NCBI GenBank assembly: GCA_017515355.1
Contig: JAFWGD010000213.1
Span: 1 to 27,094, forward strand
Length of the DNA: 27,094 nucleotides
Direction of reading: 5' to 3'
DNA from: Coriobacteriales bacterium
Lineage (GTDB): Bacteria; Actinomycetota; Coriobacteriia; Coriobacteriales; CADBOM01
This document shows, one piece after another, positions 20,410-27,094 of the stretch; the stretch's first letter is position 1, and each line of letters starts with the position of its first letter. The position numbers and the translations under genes are program-made. The notes beneath the pieces are model-generated. The model had not been told where the DNA came from. It saw only the letters and a list, made by a program, of their open reading frames with translations, and ran no database searches.

Positions 20410-22443
20410 ATGTCCGACGTTTCCCAAGCAAATGGAACCTTGGCCGAAAGGCTTCCCCAGCGCAGGCTGCAGCTGGTCGCCCTGGCGCTTTTCGCGCTGG
20501 CTCTAGCGCTGTTCACATTGCTCCCCGCGAGCTTCAACAGCGCGCAAGCCAAAGACTACACGATGCCCGAAGTGCACATCGATGCGGTGGTGGAGGACAA
20601 CGGCAACCTCCACGTGACCGAGGAGAGGCTCTTCGATCTCGACGGCAGCTTCACCTGCGTATGGTGGATCTTCGACTCTCTGCCCGGCGACAATCCGCTC
20701 GTCGTCAACGGAGTGAGGTACAGGCAGAAGGAGCGTTCTGTCGATTACTACGGCGACATCACGGTTGATGCCCAACTTGAGGAGGTGCCCTTCCAGGAGG
20801 AGTGGCGCGACTACGGCGGGCCTGGCAAGAACTGCTACTCGGTGGACTATGAGGAGAACGGCATCTACGTCTTCTTCGATGCCACCGACTCGCTGCTTTC
20901 GATCGAGATCGACTACACGGTCACCGATGCCGTGGCGATCTACGATGACGTCGCCGAGCTCTACTGGCAATACGTTGGAAGCGAATGGGCGGTCGCCTCG
21001 GGTTCGGTCGAAATGTCGCTGACGCTGCCCAGTCCAAATGGAACGCTGGGCGAACTCGGCGATGAGGTGCGCGCTTGGGGCCACGGCGACCTCTCCGGCT
21101 ACGTGGCGCTCAGCGATGATGGCAAGTGCATCACCTACTCGTCGCCGTATGTCTTTCCCGGCGATTTCGCCGAGGCGCGCGTCACCTTCCCGCGTGATTG
21201 GATCACCAATCCGTCCGAGGCTGCGCTGGCAGCGCATAAGGGCGAGGACATCCTCGACGACATCTTGGCCGAAGAGCAGAGCTGGGCGCGAGAGGCCAAC
21301 ATGCAGCGTGCGCTCGAGATGTTCCTCCACTATCTGCCCGCAGCGTTCGTGCTCGCGCTCATCATCTTCACGATCTACGCCTACGCCAAGTACGGCAGGA
21401 AGCTCAGGCCCACGCAGCGCTACGAGTACTGGAACGACGTGCCCGACAGGAGCGTCCATCCTGCGGTGATCGGGCGAATCTGGCGCGAGGGCAAGGAAAG
21501 CAGCGCCGACCTCATCGCCACGCTGATGTCGCTGGCTAACAGGGGAGCGATCGAGCTCGTGCCGACGGGAATCCAGAATGCGCGCAGGCCGGAGGATGCC
21601 TACGCGTTCAAGTGCGCACCGAATGCCTTCGACGACTTCAACGACCCGATAGACGACGAGACGCTGCGCTTCTTCTTCGGCCGCATCGGGCGCAACCGCA
21701 GCGCTGTGACGCTCTCTTCGATCGCGGAGTTCGCGGATAACCACGCGGTGTCCTTCGACAACGGCTACTCGCATTGGCAAAGCGTCGTCACCAAGAGCGC
21801 CAACCGCGTCGGAATCAAGGACAAGAAGAGCATCCAGTGGGGCTCCAAGGTCAGGAGGGTTTCGGTCATCGCGATGATCGCGGCCTTCTTCCTGCTCGGC
21901 ATATCGGGCAGCGGGTGGACCATCGGGCTTTTCATCACCTCGTTGATCTCGCTCATCGTCGGAGCGCGCATGCCGCGCATGACCCAGCGCGCCACGGACA
22001 TCTACGAGAAGTGCCGCGCCTTCAAGAAGTGGTTGGGGAGCATCGCGACGCTCGATGACGTGCCTCCGGCGGACACTCGGCTTTGGGGCGAGTTCATGGT
22101 CTACGCGTACCTGATCGGCGTTGCCGACAAGACCATCGACAAGCTGCAGGAAGTGCGTCCGAGCCTCTTCGATCGCGACTCGAGCTCCAGCACCGTCCCG
22201 TGGTTCGTCTGGTATTCGTCCGGTTCCTCCGGCGACTCCGGCCTTTTCGGGCGCCATAGCTTCGTCGAGCGCTTCGAGGATCGCTTCGATGACGTTCGCA
22301 GGAGCGCCTATCGCGAGGCCCATCCCTCCAGCGATGGAGGCGGCGGAGGCGGCGGCGGATGGTCAAGCGGAGGCGGCGGAGGAGGCGGCTTCTCCGGAGG
22401 CGGAGGCGGCGGCTTCGGCGGCGGCGGAGGTGGAGCGCGCTAG
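20410..22443 (+). CDS. DUF2207-family membrane protein with glycine-rich C-terminus
   Basis: A 677-residue predicted membrane protein. It has a signal-like N-terminus with a hydrophobic stretch at about residues 19-37 and an AQA site. The large outside domain (about 40-295) begins PEVHIDAVVEDNGNLHVTEER, the DUF2207 pattern. One membrane helix lies at about 302-325, a cytoplasmic region follows (NRGAIELVPTG and on), and two close helices lie near 480-518. The tail, from about residue 637, is almost only Gly with scattered Ser, Phe and Trp, typical of this family. Function is unknown for the family; no catalytic motif is evident. The start has GAGGA 7-8 nt upstream. It lies 45 bases after tgt and may be partly co-transcribed. 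The Gly tail is encoded by GGC/GGA repeats (22337-22438) that could change length by slippage. Confidence 0.88.
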   Translation: MSDVSQANGTLAERLPQRRLQLVALALFALALALFTLLPASFNSAQAKDYTMPEVHIDAVVEDNGNLHVTEERLFDLDGSFTCVWWIFDSLPGDNPLVVNGVRYRQKERSVDYYGDITVDAQLEEVPFQEEWRDYGGPGKNCYSVDYEENGIYVFFDATDSLLSIEIDYTVTDAVAIYDDVAELYWQYVGSEWAVASGSVEMSLTLPSPNGTLGELGDEVRAWGHGDLSGYVALSDDGKCITYSSPYVFPGDFAEARVTFPRDWITNPSEAALAAHKGEDILDDILAEEQSWAREANMQRALEMFLHYLPAAFVLALIIFTIYAYAKYGRKLRPTQRYEYWNDVPDRSVHPAVIGRIWREGKESSADLIATLMSLANRGAIELVPTGIQNARRPEDAYAFKCAPNAFDDFNDPIDDETLRFFFGRIGRNRSAVTLSSIAEFADNHAVSFDNGYSHWQSVVTKSANRVGIKDKKSIQWGSKVRRVSVIAMIAAFFLLGISGSGWTIGLFITSLISLIVGARMPRMTQRATDIYEKCRAFKKWLGSIATLDDVPPADTRLWGEFMVYAYLIGVADKTIDKLQEVRPSLFDRDSSSSTVPWFVWYSSGSSGDSGLFGRHSFVERFEDRFDDVRRSAYREAHPSSDGGGGGGGGWSSGGGGGGGFSGGGGGGFGGGGGGAR

Positions 22444-22542
22444 CGCGCTGCGCCTTTGCGAATCGCGGTCCTATCGGGCAAAACATGTCCAAAACCGCTG
22501 CTCAGCGGGATATAGCCATGCTAGAAACGCCGCTTATCCAGC

Positions 22543-22567
22543 GCTGGGAGCGTGAATCCCAGCTTCC
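22543..22567 (+). terminator. Possible terminator between DUF2207 gene and secD
   Basis: GCTGGGA (22543-22549) pairs with TCCCAGC (22557-22563) around a 7-nt loop and is followed by TTCC only. The stem is convincing but the T-run is poor, so the strength is uncertain. Confidence 0.4.
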
Positions 22568-22591
22568 TTCCAGTTGCTATACTCGGGATTG

Positions 22592-22630
22592 TATAATGAT
22601 TGGTTGTATGTTGCGCGGGGCCAAAGGCCC
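22592..22630 (+). promoter_or_regulatory. secDF promoter -10 and leader hairpin
   Basis: A perfect TATAAT lies at 22592-22597, 65 bases before secD, but the -35 position has no consensus match. The short leader that would follow contains a tight hairpin GGGCC-AAA-GGCCC (22618-22630). No gene is seen in the 219-base gap between the DUF2207 gene and secD. Confidence 0.45.
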
Positions 22631-22662
22631 AAGGCAATCAATCACAAGAATGGAAAGATTCG

Positions 22663-24060
22663 ATGGCAACTAGCAGGTTCAAACCAAAGAAGAAGATGTC
22701 GGAGAGGCGAATCCCCGTCACCCTTCTCGTCGTGGTTGCTGCGCTGGTAGCGGGCTCGATCGCATTGTTCTGGCCGCCCACGGAGCGCATCAACCAGGGC
22801 TTGGACATCCAGGGTGGAATCTCGGTGGTCATGACGGCCGAGACCGCCTCCGGCGAGGCTCCGAGCTCCGACGACATGGACACCACGGTCAAGGTCCTCG
22901 AGAACCGCGTCAATGCACTCGGCGCATCCGAGGCGACGGTCCAGCTCCAGGGCGATGACCAGATCCTCATCCAGATCCCCGGAGTCGCAGATCCGCAGAC
23001 CGCGCTCGACACGATCGGAACGGTCGGCTACCTCGAGTTCGTCGACGTCTCGACGATCACGGACAAGCAGACCCGCGACATGATCGACCAGGGCTACACC
23101 GGCGTCACCCTCGCGCCGGGCACCTACGAGACCAACATCACCGGCGATAACATCAACAACGTGACGATCGGCACGGAGTCGGAGATCAGCGCCTACTACG
23201 CGGTCGACATCACGCTCAACTCCGAGGGCGCCGATGCGTTCGGCAAGCTCACCAAGAGGCTCGCGCCCACGCACGGCAAGGTCGCGATCGTCCTCGACGG
23301 CGTGGTCCAGTCGGCCCCCGCGGTTCAAAGCGAGATTCCCAACGGCCGCGTCGAAATCACCGGCAACTACACGCAGGAGCAGGCCGAGTCGCTCGTGACG
23401 ATCCTCGAGTCCGGCTCGTTGCCGGTCACGCTGACCTACTCGCAGTCGCAGGTCGTCGGCCCGACGCTCGGTCAGGACTCGCTGCGTGCCGGCCTCATCG
23501 CGATGCTCGTCGGAATGATCGTCGTCATCTGCTATCTGATCTTCTACTACAGGGGCCTCGGCCTCCTCACCGCTGCGGCGATGCTGGTCTTCGGCACGAT
23601 CTACCTCGGAATACTCGCATTGCTTTCGGCGATGGGTCTCTTCTCGCTCTCGCTCGCGGGCATTGCGGGAATCATCCTGACGATAGGTATGGCGGCGGAC
23701 TCGTCGATTCTCGTCTTGGAGAGGTTCCGAGAGGAGATCCGCATGGGACGCTCGATCAAGGCCTCGTCCAAGAGCGGTGTCCACCACGGAATCATGACCT
23801 CGATCGACGCCGACGTCGTCACGATCGTCTCGGCGCTCGCGCTGTTGATCTTCGCGGCTGGGGCGGTCAAGGGCTTCGGTCTCACGCTTGCCCTCGGAAT
23901 CGTCTGCGACATCATCACGATGGTCTGCTTCAAGGGTCCGATCATCAGGCTTCTCGCTCCCAAGGTCATCGCCAACAACCCGAAGTTCTGGGGCGTCAAG
24001 GACGACCTCGCCGAAGCGATCGCTGCTGGCGAGATGGTGAGAGGAGGCGAGAATGGCTAG
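22663..24060 (+). CDS. secD: Protein translocase subunit SecD
   Basis: A 465-residue inner-membrane protein that with SecF uses the proton gradient to pull secreted proteins out of the Sec channel. Helix 1 (about residues 18-38) is followed by the diagnostic GLDIQGGISVVM, a large outside domain with repeated structure (LENRVNALGASEATVQLQG; then KVAIVLDGVVQSAPAV), and five C-terminal helices. The conserved AGIILTIGMAADSSILVLERFREE carries the membrane Asp implicated in proton movement. The start at 22663 (MATSRFKPKKK) is chosen over an ATG at 22600 because GGAAAG lies 6 nt upstream and the N-terminus is family-like. secF overlaps its last 8 bases. No yajC is next to it. Confidence 0.96.
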   Translation: MATSRFKPKKKMSERRIPVTLLVVVAALVAGSIALFWPPTERINQGLDIQGGISVVMTAETASGEAPSSDDMDTTVKVLENRVNALGASEATVQLQGDDQILIQIPGVADPQTALDTIGTVGYLEFVDVSTITDKQTRDMIDQGYTGVTLAPGTYETNITGDNINNVTIGTESEISAYYAVDITLNSEGADAFGKLTKRLAPTHGKVAIVLDGVVQSAPAVQSEIPNGRVEITGNYTQEQAESLVTILESGSLPVTLTYSQSQVVGPTLGQDSLRAGLIAMLVGMIVVICYLIFYYRGLGLLTAAAMLVFGTIYLGILALLSAMGLFSLSLAGIAGIILTIGMAADSSILVLERFREEIRMGRSIKASSKSGVHHGIMTSIDADVVTIVSALALLIFAAGAVKGFGLTLALGIVCDIITMVCFKGPIIRLLAPKVIANNPKFWGVKDDLAEAIAAGEMVRGGENG

Positions 24061-25084
24061 GTATTTCAAGCATGACCTGAACTTCATGGGTCATAGGAAG
24101 ATCTTCTTCGCTATCTCTCTCTTCCTGGTCGTCCTCTCGATTGGCGCGCTTGCCATCAGGGGTCTCAACCTCGGCATCGAGTTCGTCGGCGGCACGAACA
24201 TCACGTTCACCAACACCGGTGAGCTTACCATCGAGGAGATGCGCGAGGCGTGCGACAACGTGGGTCTGGAGAATCCGATCATCCAGACCTCCGACTCTGG
24301 AACCACTCATGGCTTCATCATTCGCACGAGCGAGACCAGCCCCGAGGCTGCAACCGCCGTGGCGATCCAACTGACCAGCGACCTCCAGCTCGAGGAGTCC
24401 TCCTACGAGGTCCAGACGATTGGCCCGGACTGGGGCTCGAGCGTTCTGAAGACTTCGCTGAAGGCGTTCATCATCGCGATGCTGCTGATCATCTGCTACA
24501 TCGCGATCAGGTTCGAGTGGAAGATGTCGCTCACCGCGATCCTCGGCCTTTGCCACGACCTGCTGATCGTCATCGGCATCTACGCGCTGTTCGGGCGCGA
24601 GGTCACGCCTAACGCGATCGCCGCGCTGCTGACCATCATGGGCTACTCGTTATACGACACCGTCGTCGTATTCCACCGAATCAACGAGAACGCAAGCCCG
24701 GACATGCAGCATTCCTACATGACCATCGCGAACCACTCGGTCAACCAGGTCTTCGCGCGTACGATCAACACCACGCTGACCTCGCTGCTCCCGGTTCTCG
24801 CGATGCTCTTCTTCGGTGGCGACACGCTGAAGGACTTCGCGTTCGCGATGACCATCGGACTCATCCTCGGCTCCTACTCGTCGTTTGGAATATCGGTTCC
24901 GATCTTCTCGCTGTGGAAGTCCAGAGAGCCCGAGTACGCCCCGCTCGCGGTCAAATACGGCGAGGGCGTCGGCGACTTCAGCGGCGAGCAGCTTCCCGAG
25001 ATGTTCCGAGAGGAGAACCTCCCGCAGTCGGTTGTCAAGAAGGCTGCCAAGAATGCGAGGGAAAAGGGGAAGAAGGGCAAGTAG
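24053..25084 (+). CDS. secF: Protein translocase subunit SecF
   Basis: A 343-residue partner of SecD. Helix 1 (about 17-36) precedes LGIEFVGGTNITF, the SecF signature. A short outside domain follows, then five helices, with D169 (LCHDLLIVIG) and D202 (GYSLYDTVVVF) at the positions of the conserved membrane acids. In the motif that usually reads DRIREN the first residue is His here (H208, VVFHRINEN); this may be lineage-specific. The C-terminus is basic (NAREKGKKGK). The gene overlaps secD by 8 bases, with GAGAGGAGG before the start, giving translational coupling. A very strong terminator follows. Confidence 0.96.
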   Translation: MARYFKHDLNFMGHRKIFFAISLFLVVLSIGALAIRGLNLGIEFVGGTNITFTNTGELTIEEMREACDNVGLENPIIQTSDSGTTHGFIIRTSETSPEAATAVAIQLTSDLQLEESSYEVQTIGPDWGSSVLKTSLKAFIIAMLLIICYIAIRFEWKMSLTAILGLCHDLLIVIGIYALFGREVTPNAIAALLTIMGYSLYDTVVVFHRINENASPDMQHSYMTIANHSVNQVFARTINTTLTSLLPVLAMLFFGGDTLKDFAFAMTIGLILGSYSSFGISVPIFSLWKSREPEYAPLAVKYGEGVGDFSGEQLPEMFREENLPQSVVKKAAKNAREKGKKGK

Positions 25085-25108
25085 CCCGCGCTTCGAACGG
25101 AATCCCAT

Positions 25109-25147
25109 GCGAAGGCCCGGTAATCGCATTACCGGGCCTTCGCTTTA
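25109..25147 (+). terminator. Very strong terminator after secF
   Basis: A perfect 16-bp stem: GCGAAGGCCCGGTAAT (25109-25124) and ATTACCGGGCCTTCGC (25128-25143) with a 3-nt loop CGC, followed by TTTAG. It ends the secDF operon. Confidence 0.9.
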
Positions 25148-25148
25148 G

Positions 25149-25178
25149 TTGACAGAAGTGGCGTGTAGAGGTTAAAAA
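25149..25178 (+). promoter_or_regulatory. Promoter of the repeat-protein gene
   Basis: A perfect -35 box TTGACA (25149-25154) is followed after 18 bases by TAAAAA (25173-25178), a fair -10. It starts 5 bases after the secF terminator stem and 90 bases before the ATG at 25239. Confidence 0.6.
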
Positions 25179-25238
25179 GTGCTCACAAGGCACGATGTTC
25201 CCCACATGTTTATTACCCACAGATTGGAGGGCAACGAG

Positions 25239-27094
25239 ATGAGAGGGATCGCGAGGAAGGCAGCCACCAGATTCATGGTCTTGGCTGCCGTTTTCATGTT
25301 TGCGCTCGGCCTTAGCGTGGTGGCCAGCGGACAGCAAGCGCAGGCGGCAACGGATACAGTCACGAAAGTCAATCTCTTCACGGGAGTGGGCTATTCCCTT
25401 GACTATGCGTTTGCGCCAGGAGAGGACGTCGAAGAGATGCCGCTTAGCGTTCAATCGGTGGAGTCAACCAACGGGCTGGTTGCGGTCTCAGATCTGCAAT
25501 TCGATCAGAATGAATACTACAAGTGGTGCAAATCCTATACCGATGTTCACGACAACTTGGACTGGATCAAATACTCCGAGGATGATGAACAGGGCCTCTA
25601 TTTCACAGATGGTGAGAGCCGATTCATGGCGGAGCTGTATCTCGAGGCGGATTCTGGCTATGTCTTTGCGGATGACTGCCAATTCTTCATCAATGGCGAG
25701 GAGATGACATTCTACAAGAAGTACAACAATCAGGATGTCATCTACTATGTCTCCCGCTATGCGGCTGGTACAACAGGCTCCTGCGGTGAAAACGCAACCT
25801 ATGTTATCGACATGGAGACCGGTACGCTGACGATCTCGGGAACTGGCGCGCTGACAGACTTCGGAAATGCCAGTTTCTCGATGTTTGCGCCTTACCGACA
25901 CTACATCAAGACGCTGATCATCGAGGAGGGCATCACAGAAATCGGCTCCTGCTTGACATCGCGGTTCTATAACTGCACGAGCGTCTCCCTTCCAAGCACT
26001 CTGGAAAGGGTTGGCTGGGCATCATTTGCCGGCTATGAGAAGTTAAAGGAGATCACGCTGCCGGTATCGATTGTCAGTATCGAAGGCAGCGCATTCTACA
26101 ATACCGGTCTCGAGACGATCTACTATCTGGGTACGACGGAGCAATGGGCTGCAGTCGATGTTTCCAACCAAGACAACGATATCCTTGGCACCGACGCGCT
26201 GGTAATCCAAGGCCACGTCCACAACTTCGTCAAAGTGGAGTCGCATGCTGCGACCTGTGGAACAGCTGGATATGACGTCTATGAATGCGACTGCGGCAGC
26301 AGGTATGAGCAGGAGACCGAGCCCGCGACTGAAGAGCATATCTGGGGAGAGGATGAGAGATGCACGGTGTGTGGAGCGCTGAGGCCGCCCGATCCCGATG
26401 CCAGGTCAGGCAAGTGCGGTCCCGATGTCTATTGGGCTTTCGATGAGGAGACCGGCATCCTATCGATTACAGGAACCGGTCCGATGATCGATTACGGAAA
26501 CGCCATGTACTCCCCATTCAGCCCCTTTTCATATTACGTGAAGGCGCTCGAGGTCGGGGAAGGCGTGACGACCATTGGCTCCTGCTCGACTACGAATTTC
26601 CTCAATTGCACAAGCGTCTCCCTTCCAAGTACCCTGGAAAGGCTTGGTTGGGCGGCGTTTTCCAATCATAGGAGTTTGAAGGAGATCACGCTCCCTTCAT
26701 CGATTGTCAGTATTGATGAGCACGCATTTGGCTACACGGGTCTTGAGACTATCAACTATATGGGTACGACGGAGCAATGGGCTGCAGTCGATGTTTCCAA
26801 CAAAAACAACGGCAACGATATCCTCTTCGATATGGGTCCGGAAGGATTCCACTGCTGGGTTGAGGGTGCTGTTTCGAAGGCCACTTTGACTTCAAACGGA
26901 AGCGTTGGTTATTTCTGCGATAGGTGCGGCGATACGATGGGCGAGACTATCTATTCCCCCAGCGTATTCACGCTTGACCCGAATCCCTGCGTCGCCAATG
27001 GAAGCCCGAGAGAGCCAAAGGTCACGGTTGTGGATTCCAATGGGAAGACCGTCCCCGCGTCGCAATATAGCGTCACCTATTCCAATAACGTCAA
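25239..27094 (+). CDS. Secreted BspA-like leucine-rich-repeat surface protein, 3' end outside window
   Basis: The frame is open for 618 codons to the window edge. The start at 25239 has GGAGGG 7 nt upstream. A signal peptide is clear: basic MRGIARKAATRF, a hydrophobic core, and cleavage near QAQA-ATD (about residue 36). After a unique region (about 37-181) come two tandem modules, residues 182-392 and 393 to about 600. Each starts CGxxxxY, then has a LxISGTGxMxDY-type strand, BspA-like leucine-rich units (SVSLPSTLERVGWASF, LKEITLPSSIVSI) and a GTTEQWAAVDVSN motif. Module 1 ends in His/Cys pairs (VYECDCGSRYE, CTVCGA) like a repeat seen in clostridial surface proteins. Sequence after about 585 suggests a further beta domain. 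The role is probably adhesion or surface structure; the anchor is not visible. Base use looks less G+C-rich than in neighbours. Confidence 0.85.
   Translation, partial: MRGIARKAATRFMVLAAVFMFALGLSVVASGQQAQAATDTVTKVNLFTGVGYSLDYAFAPGEDVEEMPLSVQSVESTNGLVAVSDLQFDQNEYYKWCKSYTDVHDNLDWIKYSEDDEQGLYFTDGESRFMAELYLEADSGYVFADDCQFFINGEEMTFYKKYNNQDVIYYVSRYAAGTTGSCGENATYVIDMETGTLTISGTGALTDFGNASFSMFAPYRHYIKTLIIEEGITEIGSCLTSRFYNCTSVSLPSTLERVGWASFAGYEKLKEITLPVSIVSIEGSAFYNTGLETIYYLGTTEQWAAVDVSNQDNDILGTDALVIQGHVHNFVKVESHAATCGTAGYDVYECDCGSRYEQETEPATEEHIWGEDERCTVCGALRPPDPDARSGKCGPDVYWAFDEETGILSITGTGPMIDYGNAMYSPFSPFSYYVKALEVGEGVTTIGSCSTTNFLNCTSVSLPSTLERLGWAAFSNHRSLKEITLPSSIVSIDEHAFGYTGLETINYMGTTEQWAAVDVSNKNNGNDILFDMGPEGFHCWVEGAVSKATLTSNGSVGYFCDRCGDTMGETIYSPSVFTLDPNPCVANGSPREPKVTVVDSNGKTVPASQYSVTYSNNV
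26128..26168 (+). repeat. 41-base exact direct repeat, copy 1
   Basis: Bases 26128-26168, encoding GTTEQWAAVDVSN, are identical to 26761-26801, 633 bases (211 codons) away. This marks the recent duplication of one module of the surface protein. Confidence 0.9.
26761..26801 (+). repeat. 41-base exact direct repeat, copy 2
   Basis: Identical to 26128-26168. The flanks differ in scattered third-position and replacement changes, so identity is highest over this motif. Confidence 0.9.

Noticed and set aside
20503..22323. 606-codon minus-strand frame opposite the DUF2207 gene
   Set aside because: Shadow of the coding strand; no family match and no ribosome site.
22444..22662. tRNA or other stable RNA between the DUF2207 gene and secD
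   Set aside because: No cloverleaf, T-loop sequence or known RNA motif could be found; two small hairpins explain the visible structure.
22642..24087. 481-codon minus-strand frame opposite secD
   Set aside because: Extremely Arg/Asp/Glu-rich, antisense to secD, no start signal.
1..27094. CRISPR array, insertion sequence or prophage
   Set aside because: No regularly spaced repeats, transposase, integrase or phage genes are present; the only long exact repeat is within the surface-protein gene.

Overview
The window is a G+C-rich, densely coded bacterial chromosome segment. Its gene mix suggests an anaerobic, gut-type actinobacterium of the class Coriobacteriia, perhaps Eggerthellaceae. The clues are a uroporphyrinogen-decarboxylase-family protein, an aldo/keto reductase carrying two 4Fe-4S motifs, VanRS-like two-component pairs, QueH-type queuosine synthesis, a DUF2207 protein and a BspA-like leucine-rich-repeat surface protein. 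The taxonomic call is inference from gene content only; no rRNA or other marker lies here. I see no tRNA, rRNA, CRISPR array, insertion sequence or prophage.

Layout. 1-1821 (+): the 3' part of an OmpR-family response regulator and its histidine kinase. 1910-3166 (-): a URO-D-family protein, with a regulatory gap shared with 3479-4597 (+), a GNAT acetyltransferase fused to a putative molybdenum-carrier (cpYpsA/SLOG) domain. 4819-5385 (+): a TetR-family regulator with a palindrome at its start, convergent with 5382-6482 (-), the aldo/keto reductase-ferredoxin protein. 6556-8343 (-): moeA and mog/moaB for molybdenum cofactor, divergent from yaaA (8506-9276, +). 9393-10120 (+): two small membrane proteins of unknown function behind a 9-bp inverted repeat. 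10343-11101 (+): yebC. 11186-13947 (-): a second two-component system with a multi-spanning kinase. 14212-16404 (+): ruvC, ruvA and ruvB, with a clear LexA box in the promoter. 16433-16858: a small hypothetical gene. 17095-17298: a cold-shock protein. 17401-20364 (+): queH, queA and tgt of the queuosine pathway. 20410-22443: a DUF2207 membrane protein with a glycine-rich tail. 22663-25084: secD-secF. 25239 to the end: a secreted repeat protein that runs off the window.

How the genes work together. RuvC, RuvA and RuvB are the Holliday-junction resolvasome, and the promoter indicates SOS control. QueA, QueH and Tgt cover base insertion and the last two modification steps of tRNA queuosine synthesis. 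SecD and SecF form the proton-driven helper of the Sec translocon. MoeA and Mog perform the last steps of molybdopterin cofactor synthesis; a GNAT-molybdenum-carrier fusion 2-3 kb away may or may not be connected.

Two core genes are broken as written. ruvB has an in-frame TAG after codon 205, and queH has a one-base insertion after about codon 29. Both lie within 1.6 kb and each is explained by one base, so read errors must be excluded before biology is inferred. The strongest candidates for something new are the GNAT-cpYpsA fusion, the moeA/yaaA intergenic RNA-like structure with two mutually exclusive pairings, and the operator-controlled pair of small membrane proteins with His/Glu in or beside their membrane segments.
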